NCBI RefSeq assembly: GCF_001927245.1 | Contig: NZ_MJUX01000001.1 | Coordinates: forward strand, 1,302,001-1,366,000 | Length of the DNA: 64,000 nt | Source: Acuticoccus yangtzensis | GTDB taxonomy: Bacteria; Pseudomonadota; Alphaproteobacteria; Rhizobiales; Amorphaceae | Direction: 5' to 3' | Shown: positions 19,898-28,418 of the stretch, in pieces | How the letters are laid out: every line of letters begins with the position of its first letter | Numbering within the stretch: the first letter of the stretch is position 1 | Notes under the pieces: model-generated | The model's input: the letters and a program-made list of their open reading frames with translations, nothing else | The model's database searches: none | What the model was told of the DNA's origin: nothing | Made by a program: the position numbers and the translations under genes

Positions 19898-20028
19898 CGC
19901 CGGTCACTCCACACTGCCGGATGCGAACAATGCACCCGACCCGGTTTTGACCCCATTGAGGTTGCCGTATCGTAAAGTTTGCGTGATGCGCCCGCGCAAC
20001 ACGCTCCTGCCGCCCGAATCAGGACACG

Positions 20029-20056
20029 AAAAAGCCCGGCGCGCGGGCGCCGGGCT
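20029..20056 (-). terminator. Intrinsic terminator for dps
   Basis: AGCCCGGCGC and GCGCCGGGCT form a perfect 10-bp stem with a GCGG loop at 20033-20056. On the minus strand a T-run (complement at 20029-20032) follows. It lies 50 bases beyond the dps stop. Confidence 0.85.
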
Positions 20057-20104
20057 CGATTTGCCGCGCCCCAACGAGGCGCGGGCCAAATTGTCGGATG
20101 CGGC

Positions 20105-20596
20105 TCAGGCCGGGACCTTGTGCGCTTCCACGAACCAGCGAGCGCGGTCCGCGGTGCGGCTGATCTCGGTGAAGAGATCGGCCGTGCCCTCGTCACCCGC
20201 CTCGCTCGCCTCGTCGATCGCCTTGCGGATGTTCTCCGCATAGGCGGCCAGCGACTTGGTCACCGCCTCGACATGCTCGTCGATGGCGACGGCCTGCATC
20301 GGATACTTCGGCAGGCGCGAGGTCTGCGCGGATACGTCCACCGTACCCTCGGCCTGGCCGCCCAGGACGGCGATGCGCTCGGCCGTCAGGTCCACCTTCT
20401 CCTCGATCTGCTCGTGGAGGTCGTCCAGCAGTTCGTGAAAGCCGATGAAGTTCGGGCCCCGCGCGGTCCAGTGGGCCTGCTTCAGCTGATAGACGAGGTC
20501 GATGCCGTCGGCGAGGTTCGCCTGCAGCACACCGACCATCGCCTTGCGCGTCTGCTCGCTGATGTCGGTCGAGGTCGGAATCTTCTTGGCTTTCAT
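20105..20596 (-). CDS. dps: Dps-family ferritin-like DNA-binding protein
   Basis: This 163-residue mini-ferritin forms dodecamers that oxidise and store iron and protect DNA in stress. The ferroxidase signature is clear in [27 protein letters not shown] with His, Asp and Glu ligands, followed by the [16 protein letters not shown] helix. The start is MKAKKIPTS at 20596, preceded by GAAGGAGAC; the frame extends upstream without need. A lysine pair at the N-terminus could bind DNA. It has its own terminator, and a long upstream region suggests complex control. Confidence 0.92.
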   Translation of the reverse strand: MKAKKIPTSTDISEQTRKAMVGVLQANLADGIDLVYQLKQAHWTARGPNFIGFHELLDDLHEQIEEKVDLTAERIAVLGGQAEGTVDVSAQTSRLPKYPMQAVAIDEHVEAVTKSLAAYAENIRKAIDEASEAGDEGTADLFTEISRTADRARWFVEAHKVPA

Positions 20597-20972
20597 CGTC
20601 GTCTCCTTCGCCATGGGGGACGGGGCGGCGGTAAAGCCGTCGCAGCAGATCCAGCGGCCGCGTGACCGGGCGCCCGTGAGGCGCGAGCCCGCTCGCCGCT
20701 CCGCTTCTGCCATGTCCCGTCCCGCTGGGCCGGTTGGTGAATTCGGCGGGCCGGTTCACACCGCACCCGATAAACAGTCACCCTTGAAACGACGCCCCCT
20801 CTGTTTCGTTTCATGCGACCCGCGAAAATCTGCGGCGCCCGGCGTATGGCTGCGTCCCGCCCGCGCCCCCTTGAAGCGCGGCACCAGCTCGCCCCGGCCG
20901 CGCTCCTGCCTCGGCCCAGGGTGCGCTGATAGCGATGACGCCGATGTTTCCCACCCGAAGGTAGTTCAGACA
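20597..20972. other. Gene-free divergent control region between dps and the chemoreceptor
   Basis: These 376 bases hold no convincing gene. Two direct copies of GGGCCGGTT occur near 20730 and 20750, flanking GGTGAATTCGGC. The stretch around 20765-20820 is less GC-rich and is the likeliest place for promoters. I see no recognisable OxyR, Fur or sigma-factor consensus. Confidence 0.4.
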
Positions 20973-23000
20973 ATGCGATTGGGCACGCGTATCACGCTTG
21001 TGGCTATGGTTCCCCTCCTCGGCCTGACCGCGCTGTGCGTCTGGGTACTGAGCGAACAATATGTCCTGTGGCAGCGCGCCGACATGGTCATGCGCAGCGT
21101 CACCTACGCACCGTCCTTCGGCGGACTGGCGCACGAGATGCAGAAGGAACGGGGCCTCTCCGCCGGTTACATCACCGCGAAGGGGGGCAATTTTACGCCG
21201 CTTCTGGAGGAGCAGCGCCGCCTGACCGACGCGGCCTACACCAAACTGGTCGCGATGCTGGACAACGGCCCGCTCGAGGGCGCGATCGGCGAGGCCGCCG
21301 ATGCGGCCATGGCCGAGATGGGTGCCCTCGCCGACATCCGCCGCCAGGTCTCCGACCTCACCTGGACCGTGCCCGACATGGCGAAAGCCTATACGGGGCG
21401 CATCATGGCGCTGATCACCACCGCCAGCATGGTCGCCGACACCGCCGATGATGTGCGCACCGCGCGCATCGCCGGTGTCTACAACGCGCTGTTGATGGCC
21501 AAGGAGATGGCGGGACGTGAACGGGCCGCGGGCGCGGTCGGGTTCGCCGCAGGCCGGTTCTCCCACCGGCAGCTCCACACCCTCGCGACCCTCGGCGCCG
21601 AACAGGACGCCCTCGTCGCCCTCGCCTTGTCGCGCGCTCCTGCGAAGGACCGGCCGGCCATCGAGGCCATCACCACAGGCGAAGAGGCGGCCCGTACCGA
21701 TGCGCTGCGCGAGGTCGCCCTCGAAAGCCTCACGAGCGGCAACGTCGGCGGTATCACCGGCCCGGAATGGTTCGCCGCCTCCACCGCCCGTATCGACGTC
21801 ATGAAGAAGGCGGTCGATGCGGTCACCTCCTCGCTGCTGACGGTGGCCGGAACCCACGTCGGCGAGGCGCGGACGCACTTCTTCATCATCGTAATCGCCG
21901 GCGGCCTCAACACCGTGCTGTGCCTCTTGGTGTCCATCTTCAACGTGCGCGGCCTGAAGGCACCGATTTCGCGGATCGTCGCGCAGATCGGCCAGGTCAG
22001 CAGCGGCACGACGGACATCAGCATCGAAGACGCCGACCGCTCGGACGAGATCGGTGACATCGCCTCGGCGCTGGAGCTCATGCGGCGCGGCGAGGTGGAG
22101 CGCAAGAAGCTGCTGGAGAAGGAGGCGGAGCGCCATCGGCTGGAGGAGCTGAGGACCAAGCGCATGGAGGAGGCGATCGACGCCTTCCAGTCGCGCGCCC
22201 AGACCACGCTGGCCGCGCTCGACGAGATGAGCCACGCTTTGACCGAAGTCGCCGACAATCTCGCCGACACTGCGGATCATACGGCCTCCGGCTCGACCCA
22301 GGCCAAGGCGTCGTCCGACGAAGCGGCGCGCGCGGTCCAGGGTGTCGCCGCGGCGATCGACCAGCTCCACGGCTCCATCCACGAGATCACCAGCAAGGTG
22401 GCCACCTCGCAGAAGGCGACGGACGCGGCCGCGTCGGTGGTCACCGCCACCTCCAAGCGCGTCACCGGCCTCGCCACCGCGGCGGAGGCGATCAACAACG
22501 TGGCGACGATGATCGCCTCGATCGCCGAGCAGACGAACCTTCTCGCCCTCAACGCCACCATCGAGGCGGAGCGGGCGGGGCCTGCGGGACGCGGTTTCGC
22601 CGTGGTGGCGCACGAGGTGAAGGCGCTCGCCAATCAGACGGCTGCGGCCACCAGCGAGATCGCCAAGCAGATCGAGGACATCCAGAGCGAGACGCGCTCG
22701 GCGGTTCAGGGGATCGACGAGATCCTGGGGCGGTTCGATGCGCTGCGCTCGTCCTCGCAGGGAATCTCCTCGGTGATGTCGGAGCAGAGCGCGGCGACGC
22801 GGGACATCGGCGCCGGCGTTCAGAGCGCGACGGAGGGGTCGCTCACGGCCTCCAAATCCGTCAGCCTGGTGGTGACGGCGGCAGAAAAGGCGTCCCACGA
22901 CGCTCACGACGTGCAGTCCACCGCGACGCGGATGCGCGACGTCTCCAGCCAGCTCCGCGAGGTCTTCTCGACCTTCCTCACCCAAGTGCGCGCCGTCTAG
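20973..23000 (+). CDS. Methyl-accepting chemotaxis-type receptor with periplasmic NIT domain
   Basis: The 675-residue membrane receptor has an N-terminal helix ([20 protein letters not shown]), a large periplasmic nitrate/nitrite-sensing (NIT) domain marked by [14 protein letters not shown] near residue 50, a second membrane helix near residue 305 ([18 protein letters not shown]), a HAMP linker, and a C-terminal MCP signalling domain. The signalling hairpin reads [20 protein letters not shown] then [17 protein letters not shown]. At the tip Glu replaces a common Ala and Pro replaces the usual Glu. No che genes are adjacent and no pentapeptide tail is seen. The ligand is not known. Confidence 0.88.
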   Translation: MRLGTRITLVAMVPLLGLTALCVWVLSEQYVLWQRADMVMRSVTYAPSFGGLAHEMQKERGLSAGYITAKGGNFTPLLEEQRRLTDAAYTKLVAMLDNGPLEGAIGEAADAAMAEMGALADIRRQVSDLTWTVPDMAKAYTGRIMALITTASMVADTADDVRTARIAGVYNALLMAKEMAGRERAAGAVGFAAGRFSHRQLHTLATLGAEQDALVALALSRAPAKDRPAIEAITTGEEAARTDALREVALESLTSGNVGGITGPEWFAASTARIDVMKKAVDAVTSSLLTVAGTHVGEARTHFFIIVIAGGLNTVLCLLVSIFNVRGLKAPISRIVAQIGQVSSGTTDISIEDADRSDEIGDIASALELMRRGEVERKKLLEKEAERHRLEELRTKRMEEAIDAFQSRAQTTLAALDEMSHALTEVADNLADTADHTASGSTQAKASSDEAARAVQGVAAAIDQLHGSIHEITSKVATSQKATDAAASVVTATSKRVTGLATAAEAINNVATMIASIAEQTNLLALNATIEAERAGPAGRGFAVVAHEVKALANQTAAATSEIAKQIEDIQSETRSAVQGIDEILGRFDALRSSSQGISSVMSEQSAATRDIGAGVQSATEGSLTASKSVSLVVTAAEKASHDAHDVQSTATRMRDVSSQLREVFSTFLTQVRAV

Positions 23001-23073
23001 GCGCGCGCCGCTCCCGGATCGCGCGCCGTCTGGGCGCGCGCCGCTTCCGGATTACTCGCCGTCTAGGCGCGCC
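22988..23073. repeat. 33-bp tandem repeat crossing the chemoreceptor stop codon
   Basis: Two near-identical copies (22988-23020 and 23021-23054) and a partial third (23055-23073) share a GCGCGCCGTCT(A/G)G core and a palindromic GGCGCGCGCC. The stop codon of the receptor lies in the first copy. The self-complementary cores could fold as hairpins and end transcription, but there is no T-run. Confidence 0.75.
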
Positions 23074-23117
23074 ACACTCGGGCTGGGCGGCGTCGAGACC
23101 TGGCCGACCGGCGCGCC

Positions 23118-24248
23118 TCAGACGACGCGGAGCCCCTCGCGCCACACGCCGCGCACCACCGGGATCTCGCCGCGCTCGCGCCGCCGCACCCGCACGATGT
23201 CGCCGCGCAGGCCCTCCACGAGCCGGCCGCGGTCGTCCATCTTCAGCGCCCGTGCCGGGTTGGCGGACACGGTGGCCAGCGCCGCCGGCAGCCCCCACCC
23301 TTCCCGGTCCGACAGCACGAACGCTGATTGCAGCATCGAAAAGGGCACATAGTCGGACGAGAGGATGTCCAGCATCCCGAGGTCCGCCAGCTCCGCCGCC
23401 GACACGTTGCCCGAGTGCGAGCCGCCACGCACCATGTTCGGACCGCCCATCAAAATCTGCATGTCCGCCGCGCGCGAGGCCTCGGCCGCCTCCACCGTGG
23501 TCGGAAACTCGGCGAGCGTCACGCCGTCGCGGATCGCCTCGTCGACATGGCCCGTCGTCGCATCGTCGTGGCTGGCGATGATGACGCCGCGCGCCTTCGC
23601 CCGTTCGGCCAAGGCGCGGCGGTTGCGATCGGACCACTTGCCCGCCCGCGCCACCCGCTCGGCCTTGAAGAGCTCGAACTCGGCATCGTTCATGCCGCTC
23701 TTGCCCTGGAAATAGATCTTGTAGGCCTCCATCGAGCGGAACTGGCGCTGACCGGGCGTGTGGTCCATCAGCGAGATGAGCCGCACGTCAGCGACATCCT
23801 CGAACAGCTCGAACCCCGCGATCGCCATCTCGTCCGACACCTCGCATCGCAGGTGGAAGTGATGCTCGGCCCTCAGACGGCCCTCCGCCCCGGCCGCGGC
23901 GATCGCATCGGCGAAGTCGCGCGAGTCCTGGGAGGTGATGGCGGCGTCAGCGTCTAGCCCCACCCGCAGCGCGTCGAGCACGGTGGTGATGCCGGAGGCG
24001 GCGATCTGCGCATCGTGGGCCTGGATCGCGGCGGTGACGTTCCAGCGCACCTTCGGGCGGGGGGCGATGTGGGTCTCGAGGTGATCCGTGTGCAGCTCGA
24101 TGAGGCCGGGGACGATATAGTCACCGCCGCAATCCTCGCCCGCGGCCGGCCCTTCGCCGATGGCGGCGATGCGCCCGCCCTCCAGCACGATATGGCCGCG
24201 CACCACCTCGTCCGGCAGCACAAGATGGGCATTGGTCAATGTGGTCAC
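23118..24248 (-). CDS. phnM: Alpha-D-ribose 1-methylphosphonate 5-triphosphate diphosphatase PhnM
   Basis: This amidohydrolase-fold enzyme of the C-P lyase pathway removes pyrophosphate from the PhnGHIL product to give the 5-phosphate used by PhnJ. The 376-residue protein has metal ligands in PGLIELHTDHLETH near residue 50, further His in EHHFHLRCE, a SHDDATTGHVDEA motif, and SDYVPFSMLQ. Length and motifs match PhnM. Its ATG overlaps the stop of the DUF1045 gene (ATGA), so they are translated together. It lies apart from phnGHIJ, with the rhodopsin-like gene and phnKL between. Confidence 0.93.
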   Translation of the reverse strand: MTTLTNAHLVLPDEVVRGHIVLEGGRIAAIGEGPAAGEDCGGDYIVPGLIELHTDHLETHIAPRPKVRWNVTAAIQAHDAQIAASGITTVLDALRVGLDADAAITSQDSRDFADAIAAAGAEGRLRAEHHFHLRCEVSDEMAIAGFELFEDVADVRLISLMDHTPGQRQFRSMEAYKIYFQGKSGMNDAEFELFKAERVARAGKWSDRNRRALAERAKARGVIIASHDDATTGHVDEAIRDGVTLAEFPTTVEAAEASRAADMQILMGGPNMVRGGSHSGNVSAAELADLGMLDILSSDYVPFSMLQSAFVLSDREGWGLPAALATVSANPARALKMDDRGRLVEGLRGDIVRVRRRERGEIPVVRGVWREGLRVV

Positions 24249-24919
24249 GGGGTCTTGTCCGAATTGTCGTTGGCGGCGGTGCCCTGGGCGGCAATCACCC
24301 TGAAGGCCCCGCCGGGCGTGTCTTCACGATAGATGGCGTGGACGAGCGGGTGGGCCGCCTTGTCCAGCGCGCCGAAATGGGAGCGCGCGGCCGCGGCGAC
24401 GGCCTCGGCACCGATGCCGAGCGGCCCGGTCAGCGTCATGTGGAACTGGAAGCGCTCCATCACATAGGGATAGCCCCATGTGTCGAGCAGCTCACGCTCG
24501 CGCGGGTCCAGCCGTTCAGGCTGGCGGCGGGCGAGGTCGGCCGCGGTCAGCGGGGCGCGCAGCGGCTCGAACGCCTCCACCGCGGCGCGCGCGGCGGCGC
24601 CGAGCGCCGGATCGTCCGACCGGAAGGCGAGGAAGCGCGACAAGGGGGCGATGGTGAGCACTGGAACGATGGGCGCAACGCGGGCGATGTGGTGCCGGAA
24701 GGCGGCAACGAGGTCGAGCTCGGACACACCGTCGGCAAGCCGGAAGGGGGCGCGCAACGTGGCGTGGAAGCCGTAGCGCGCGGGTACATGGGCCGACGCC
24801 TCGGGCGGTGCGACGGGGGGCATCGCCGCGTCGAAAAAGGGCGAGCGGCCGAGCCAGGAGGCCGCGGCCTCGGCCAATTGCGACCCGTCGGGCGGGGTCA
24901 GATAGACGGCGTAACGCAT
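24245..24919 (-). CDS. DUF1045 phosphonate-associated protein (2H phosphoesterase-like)
   Basis: This protein of about 224 residues has two HxT motifs, YGFHATL near residue 54 and FQFHMTLTG near 160, the hallmark of the 2H phosphoesterase fold. DUF1045 proteins are found beside phn genes and are thought to process a cyclic or phosphorylated ribose intermediate, possibly as a ribosyl cyclic-phosphate hydrolase; that activity is inferred. The start taken is MRYAVYLTPPDG at 24919, as in relatives; an ATG five codons upstream also exists. It is the first gene of a two-gene unit with phnM. Confidence 0.85.
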   Translation of the reverse strand: MRYAVYLTPPDGSQLAEAAASWLGRSPFFDAAMPPVAPPEASAHVPARYGFHATLRAPFRLADGVSELDLVAAFRHHIARVAPIVPVLTIAPLSRFLAFRSDDPALGAAARAAVEAFEPLRAPLTAADLARRQPERLDPRERELLDTWGYPYVMERFQFHMTLTGPLGIGAEAVAAAARSHFGALDKAAHPLVHAIYREDTPGGAFRVIAAQGTAANDNSDKTP

Positions 24920-25035
24920 CGCACCTTCATACACTCGTGACGAACGATTCGAACCTCACGGCCGTTTCATCACAAAAGACTGCAAGGCACGAGCCGGAGC
25001 GACCCTATGCCGAGGACAGACCATCCGGGCCGACC

Positions 25036-25055
25036 TGTCACATATGTTTGTGACA
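25036..25055. promoter_or_regulatory. Perfect dyad TGTCACA-N6-TGTGACA before the rhodopsin-like gene
   Basis: The two 7-base arms are exact inverted repeats separated by TATGTT. The site lies 37 bases before the rhodopsin-like start and about 115 bases before the divergent DUF1045-phnM unit, so it could control either. The arm geometry is CRP/FNR-like in spacing but does not fit the CRP core TGTGA-N6-TCACA, and it does not fit the PpsR pattern TGT-N12-ACA. Confidence 0.55.
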
Positions 25056-25092
25056 CGGCGTCGACACCCCTCCTCCCCGCAGGAGGCGGCCG

Positions 25093-26172
25093 ATGAGCGC
25101 CGCCAGCGTGATCACCGCCGCGGACTGGGTGGGCGCGGCCTTCCTCGCGACCGGGGCGGGCGCGATCCTGGTGCTCGGCGGGTTCGATACGCCGCGCCAG
25201 TCCGCCCGCACCGCGCTCGCCGCCGTCACCGCGATGCTGGCCGCCGCCTTCTACGCCTTCCCCGCCCTCGGCATCCCGGCGCTCCACCTCGGCTTTGCCG
25301 CGGTGGAGGCGCATTATGTGCTGTGGCTGGCCGCCTCGCCGCTGGTCCTCGCCGCGCTGATGGTAACCGCGACCCCCGCCGGCCGCAGCCTCTTGCCGAT
25401 GGCGCTGACCGCCATCTTCATCGACGTGGCGATGGTCGTCGCGCTGGCGGTCGCGGGCGGCGCATCGGGCGGCGCGGCGGTGGTGTGGTTCATCGCCGCC
25501 GCGATCCTCCTCGGCATTCTCGCCGCGGTGCTGTGGGGCCCGGTGCGCTCGTTCGCCCATGAGGGCCACCCTGTCCGCGCCGCGCTTTATGACCGCCACG
25601 CCGGCATCCTCACCGTCCTGTGGGGGCTGTGGTTTCTGGCGGTGCTGCTGGGCCCGTCCGGCGTCGGGGGCATCGGTCCGGTGGCGCAGGAGGTGGTGTT
25701 CATCCTGGTCGACGTTGCCGCGTTCGCCGCCTTCGGCCTGTTGGTGGCGCTGGAGGACGAGAAACTGGCGCCGTTGGAGGAAGGCGCCGAGGCCGAGCAC
25801 ATGGCCGAGCGCGCGGCCGCCGAAGTGCCCTACCCGCTGCGGCCGGCCGCACTGACCGGCGAGGCGGCGGAGGCCGAACGGCTTATCGCCCTGCACTATC
25901 GCCGCGTGGCCGAGCGGGAAGCCAGGCGCCGGGCGCGCCGCGAGAGGGTCGCCGTGCGCCCGCGCAAGCCTGCCCCTGCCGCCACGCGCGCCGCCGCCAA
26001 GCGTGAGGAGCGCCCCCCGCGCCACCCGCGCAAGCGTCCGGGCCTCTTGACCGCGCTGACCGCCACACCGTTCGGGCCGCTGACACGAGAGGATGCCCTG
26101 CCCGTCGCGCTGGTCGCCGGGGTGCTGATGGTGGTGGCGCACGCGGACAAGATCGGCGGCCGGCGCCGCTGA
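25093..26172 (+). CDS. Microbial-rhodopsin homologue lacking the retinal-binding lysine
   Basis: The 359-residue protein begins at an ATG behind AGGAGG and shows seven hydrophobic helices at about 12-30, 40-60, 72-93, 100-122, 128-151, 170-192 and 197-221. Helix C reads AHYVLWLAASPLVLAAL and aligns without gaps with bacteriorhodopsin ARYADWLFTTPLLLLDL: W78 and P83 match W86 and P91, but R82 is H74, D85 is L77 and D96 is A88. Helix F keeps VLW (W177) and the following LGPSGVGGIGP loop. Helix G reads ILVDVAAFAAFGLLVAL, so D207 matches D212 but F211 stands at the Schiff-base Lys216. It therefore cannot bind retinal in the usual covalent way. Residues 222-359 are a basic Arg/Pro-rich extension ending in one more hydrophobic stretch. 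A sensory or structural role is a guess. Confidence 0.8.
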   Translation: MSAASVITAADWVGAAFLATGAGAILVLGGFDTPRQSARTALAAVTAMLAAAFYAFPALGIPALHLGFAAVEAHYVLWLAASPLVLAALMVTATPAGRSLLPMALTAIFIDVAMVVALAVAGGASGGAAVVWFIAAAILLGILAAVLWGPVRSFAHEGHPVRAALYDRHAGILTVLWGLWFLAVLLGPSGVGGIGPVAQEVVFILVDVAAFAAFGLLVALEDEKLAPLEEGAEAEHMAERAAAEVPYPLRPAALTGEAAEAERLIALHYRRVAEREARRRARRERVAVRPRKPAPAATRAAAKREERPPRHPRKRPGLLTALTATPFGPLTREDALPVALVAGVLMVVAHADKIGGRRR

Positions 26173-26175
26173 GCC

Positions 26176-26786
26176 TCAGCCGCCGTGCTTTTCCAGGAAC
26201 ACGTCCACCGGGAGCGCCTGAAAGTCCGGCAGTGCGGCGGCCAAGCGATCGTGCGGCCAATCCCACCAGGCGAGCGCCATCAGCCTGTCGCCCACCGCAG
26301 CGGGGAAGCGCGGGCGCAGCGGCCGGGCCGGAACGCCGGTGACGATCCAGTACGGCGCCACGTCGCGCGTGACCACCGCGCCCGCCCCGACGACGGCCCC
26401 GTCACCCACGGTGACGCCGGGCATGATGGTGGCACCGTGGCCGATCCACACGTCGTTGCCGATCCGCACCCGGTCGGCGCGGCGCCAGTCGAACAACCCT
26501 TCGTCGTGCGCCGCGCCCTCGAAATAATCGCCCGCGCGATAGGTGAAGTGGTGCGACGAGGCCCGCTCGATCGGATGGTTCGACGGGTTCAGCCGCACCG
26601 CAGCGGCGATCGACACGAACTTCGCCACGTCCGCGTAGAGCACGTGGCCGTTTCCATGATGTAGCTGTAGTCGCCGAGCGTGGACTCGGCGATCGCGGTG
26701 TGGGCCGCAATCTCGGTGTAGCGGCCCAGCGTGGTGCCGGTCACCCGCGCCGTGGGGTCCACGGTCGGCGCCTCGGAAAGCCGCAT
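26176..26786 (-). pseudogene. Phosphonate-locus hexapeptide-repeat transferase, frameshifted
   Basis: The first 40 or so codons (from [20 protein letters not shown] at 26786) and the remaining codons down to 26176 ([20 protein letters not shown], then [20 protein letters not shown]) together match a left-handed beta-helix acetyltransferase of the type found in phn operons. They lie in different frames. The break is at a run of three A on the coding strand (complement TTT at 26651-26653): one more base there would restore METATC to [11 protein letters not shown]. It is either a genuine one-base deletion or a sequencing error. If intact, it would acylate an aminophosphonate or antibiotic-like substrate. 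It follows phnL by 4 bases. Confidence 0.8.
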
Positions 26787-26790
26787 CGGC

Positions 26791-27483
26791 TCAGGCGGCC
26801 CGGCGCGGCGAGAAGGCCGTCACGTCGACCACGCGGTCGCACACCGCCTCGCGCACCTCGTGGTCGTGGAAGATGCCGAGGATGGCCGTCCCCGCCGCCT
26901 TCTTCGCCGTGATCAGGTCCACGACGACGGCGCGATTGGCGGCGTCCAGGCTCGCGGTCGGCTCGTCCACCAACAGCAGCGGCGTCTTGCGGATGAACCC
27001 GGCGGCGATGTTCACGCGCTGCTTCTCACCGCCCGAGAAGGTCGCCGGCGGCAGGCCCCACAGCCGTTCGGGCAGGTTGAGGCGCGTCAGCAGCGATGCG
27101 GCCTCCTCGCGCGCGCCGTCGCCGCCGCCCGCCGCGCTCACGAGGTCGAGCGCCGAAACGCGTGGGATGGCGCGCAGGAATTGCGTCACCTCGGCGATCG
27201 TCTCGCGCCGCACCGCGGCGAAGTCGCGCGCGGTCATCGCCGTGGTGTCGACGAGGGCGCCGCGGTGGCGCACCTTCACCGCCCCGGACCGCGCCTGATA
27301 GGTGCCCGCGACGATCTTCATGATCGAGCTTTTGCCCGCGCCGGACGGGCCGCCCAGCACCACGCATTCCCCCGCCGCGACGGTGAAGCTGACGTGCTCC
27401 AGCACCGGCAGGACGATGCCGCCGCGCAGGTGCATGGTGAAGGCTTTCGAGAGATTTTCGACCGCGAGGATGGTGTCCGCCAT
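26791..27483 (-). CDS. phnL: C-P lyase complex ATPase PhnL
   Basis: This ABC-type ATPase subunit works with PhnGHI to attach phosphonate to ribose triphosphate. The protein of about 230 residues has Walker A GGPSGAGKSS near residue 46, the signature FSGGEKQRVNIA, and Walker B LLLVDEPTASLD, with the characteristic TQFLRAIPRVSALDL segment of PhnL. The ATG at 27483 follows the phnK stop by two bases; a GTG at 27489 that overlaps the stop is an alternative. Cotranscribed with phnK. Confidence 0.92.
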   Translation of the reverse strand: MADTILAVENLSKAFTMHLRGGIVLPVLEHVSFTVAAGECVVLGGPSGAGKSSIMKIVAGTYQARSGAVKVRHRGALVDTTAMTARDFAAVRRETIAEVTQFLRAIPRVSALDLVSAAGGGDGAREEAASLLTRLNLPERLWGLPPATFSGGEKQRVNIAAGFIRKTPLLLVDEPTASLDAANRAVVVDLITAKKAAGTAILGIFHDHEVREAVCDRVVDVTAFSPRRAA

Positions 27484-27485
27484 GG

Positions 27486-28418
27486 TCACACCGCCAAAAT
27501 CGAGGAGACGAGGAGCTGGGTGTAGGGGTGCTGCGGGTCTTCGAGCACCCGGTCGGTGAGGCCCTCCTCCACCACGCGCCCGCCCTTCATCACCATCATG
27601 CGGTCGGCGAGCAGCCGCGCCACGGCGAGATCGTGGGTGACGAGGATGGCGGCGAGGCCCAAGTCGGCGACGAGGCGACGCATGACGTCGAGCACGCGGG
27701 CCTGGACGGAGACGTCGAGCCCGCCGGTTGGCTCGTCGAGGAAGACGAGGCGCGGATGGGTGACGAGGTTGCGGGCGATCTGCAGGCGCTGGCGCATGCC
27801 GCCGGAGAAGGTGCGCGGGGCGTCGTCGATGCGGTCGGCGGGGATCTCGACACGCTCAAGCCAGGCGGCGGCGGTGGCGCGGATGTCGCCATAGTGGCGG
27901 CCGCCGACGGCCATCAGCCGCTCGCCCACGTTGCCGCCGGCGGAGACCGACATGCGCAGCCCGTCGGCGGGGTTCTGGTGGACGAAGCCCCAGTCGGTGC
28001 GGGCGAGGCGGCGGCGCTCGGCCTCGGTCATATCGTCGATATCGGTCACCGTGCCGTCCCGCAGGCGGTAGGTGATGGCGCCGGAGGTGCGCGGCAGGCG
28101 GCCGGAGACGGTGCTGAGGAGCGTGGTCTTGCCGGAGCCGGATTCGCCGACGATGGCGAGCACCTCGCCCGGCCAGAGCGAGAAGGTGACGTCCGCGCAG
28201 CCGATGCGCGCGCCGTAGGTCTTGGTGAGGCCGGTGGCGGTGAGGAGCGGCGCGTCCTCGTCCGGCGTACCGGGCGCGCGCGGCTGATCCGCTCCGGGAT
28301 GCGCCCCGTGCGCCGCAGCCCTGCGGAGTGCGGTGCCGGTGTTCAGGGTGTGCGGCGCGGCGCTCCCCTCTGCCGGTCCCGGCGGGGATGGGAGAGGGTT
28401 CGCCGTGTCGGTGGCCAT
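27486..28418 (-). CDS. phnK: C-P lyase complex ATPase PhnK, with N-terminal extension
   Basis: This ABC-type ATPase binds the PhnGHIJ core complex. Walker A GESGSGKTTLL, signature FSGGMRQRLQIARN and Walker B LVFLDEPTGGLD are intact, and WGFVHQNPADGLRM is characteristic of PhnK. I take the ATG at 28418 with AAGGA upstream, giving 310 residues; PhnK is normally about 255, so roughly 55 Ala/Pro-rich residues precede the conserved LLTATGLTKTYG. The frame stays open upstream through a 15-bp repeat and is not likely coding there. It is separated from phnJ by 1.4 kb. Confidence 0.9.
   Translation of the reverse strand: MATDTANPLPSPPGPAEGSAAPHTLNTGTALRRAAAHGAHPGADQPRAPGTPDEDAPLLTATGLTKTYGARIGCADVTFSLWPGEVLAIVGESGSGKTTLLSTVSGRLPRTSGAITYRLRDGTVTDIDDMTEAERRRLARTDWGFVHQNPADGLRMSVSAGGNVGERLMAVGGRHYGDIRATAAAWLERVEIPADRIDDAPRTFSGGMRQRLQIARNLVTHPRLVFLDEPTGGLDVSVQARVLDVMRRLVADLGLAAILVTHDLAVARLLADRMMVMKGGRVVEEGLTDRVLEDPQHPYTQLLVSSILAV

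Noticed and set aside
20811-22985. A 724-codon open frame opposite the chemoreceptor gene
   Set aside because: It is a GC-driven shadow; the plus-strand MCP and NIT motifs are unmistakable.
25036-25055. A PpsR/CrtJ photosynthesis-type operator
   Set aside because: That motif is TGT-N12-ACA; the spacing here is 14 between TGT and ACA, so it does not fit, tempting as it is next to a rhodopsin homologue.
24920-25092. A PHO box controlling DUF1045-phnM
   Set aside because: Only scattered half-site fragments (for example CTGTCAC at 25035) were found, with no second half at 11-base spacing.
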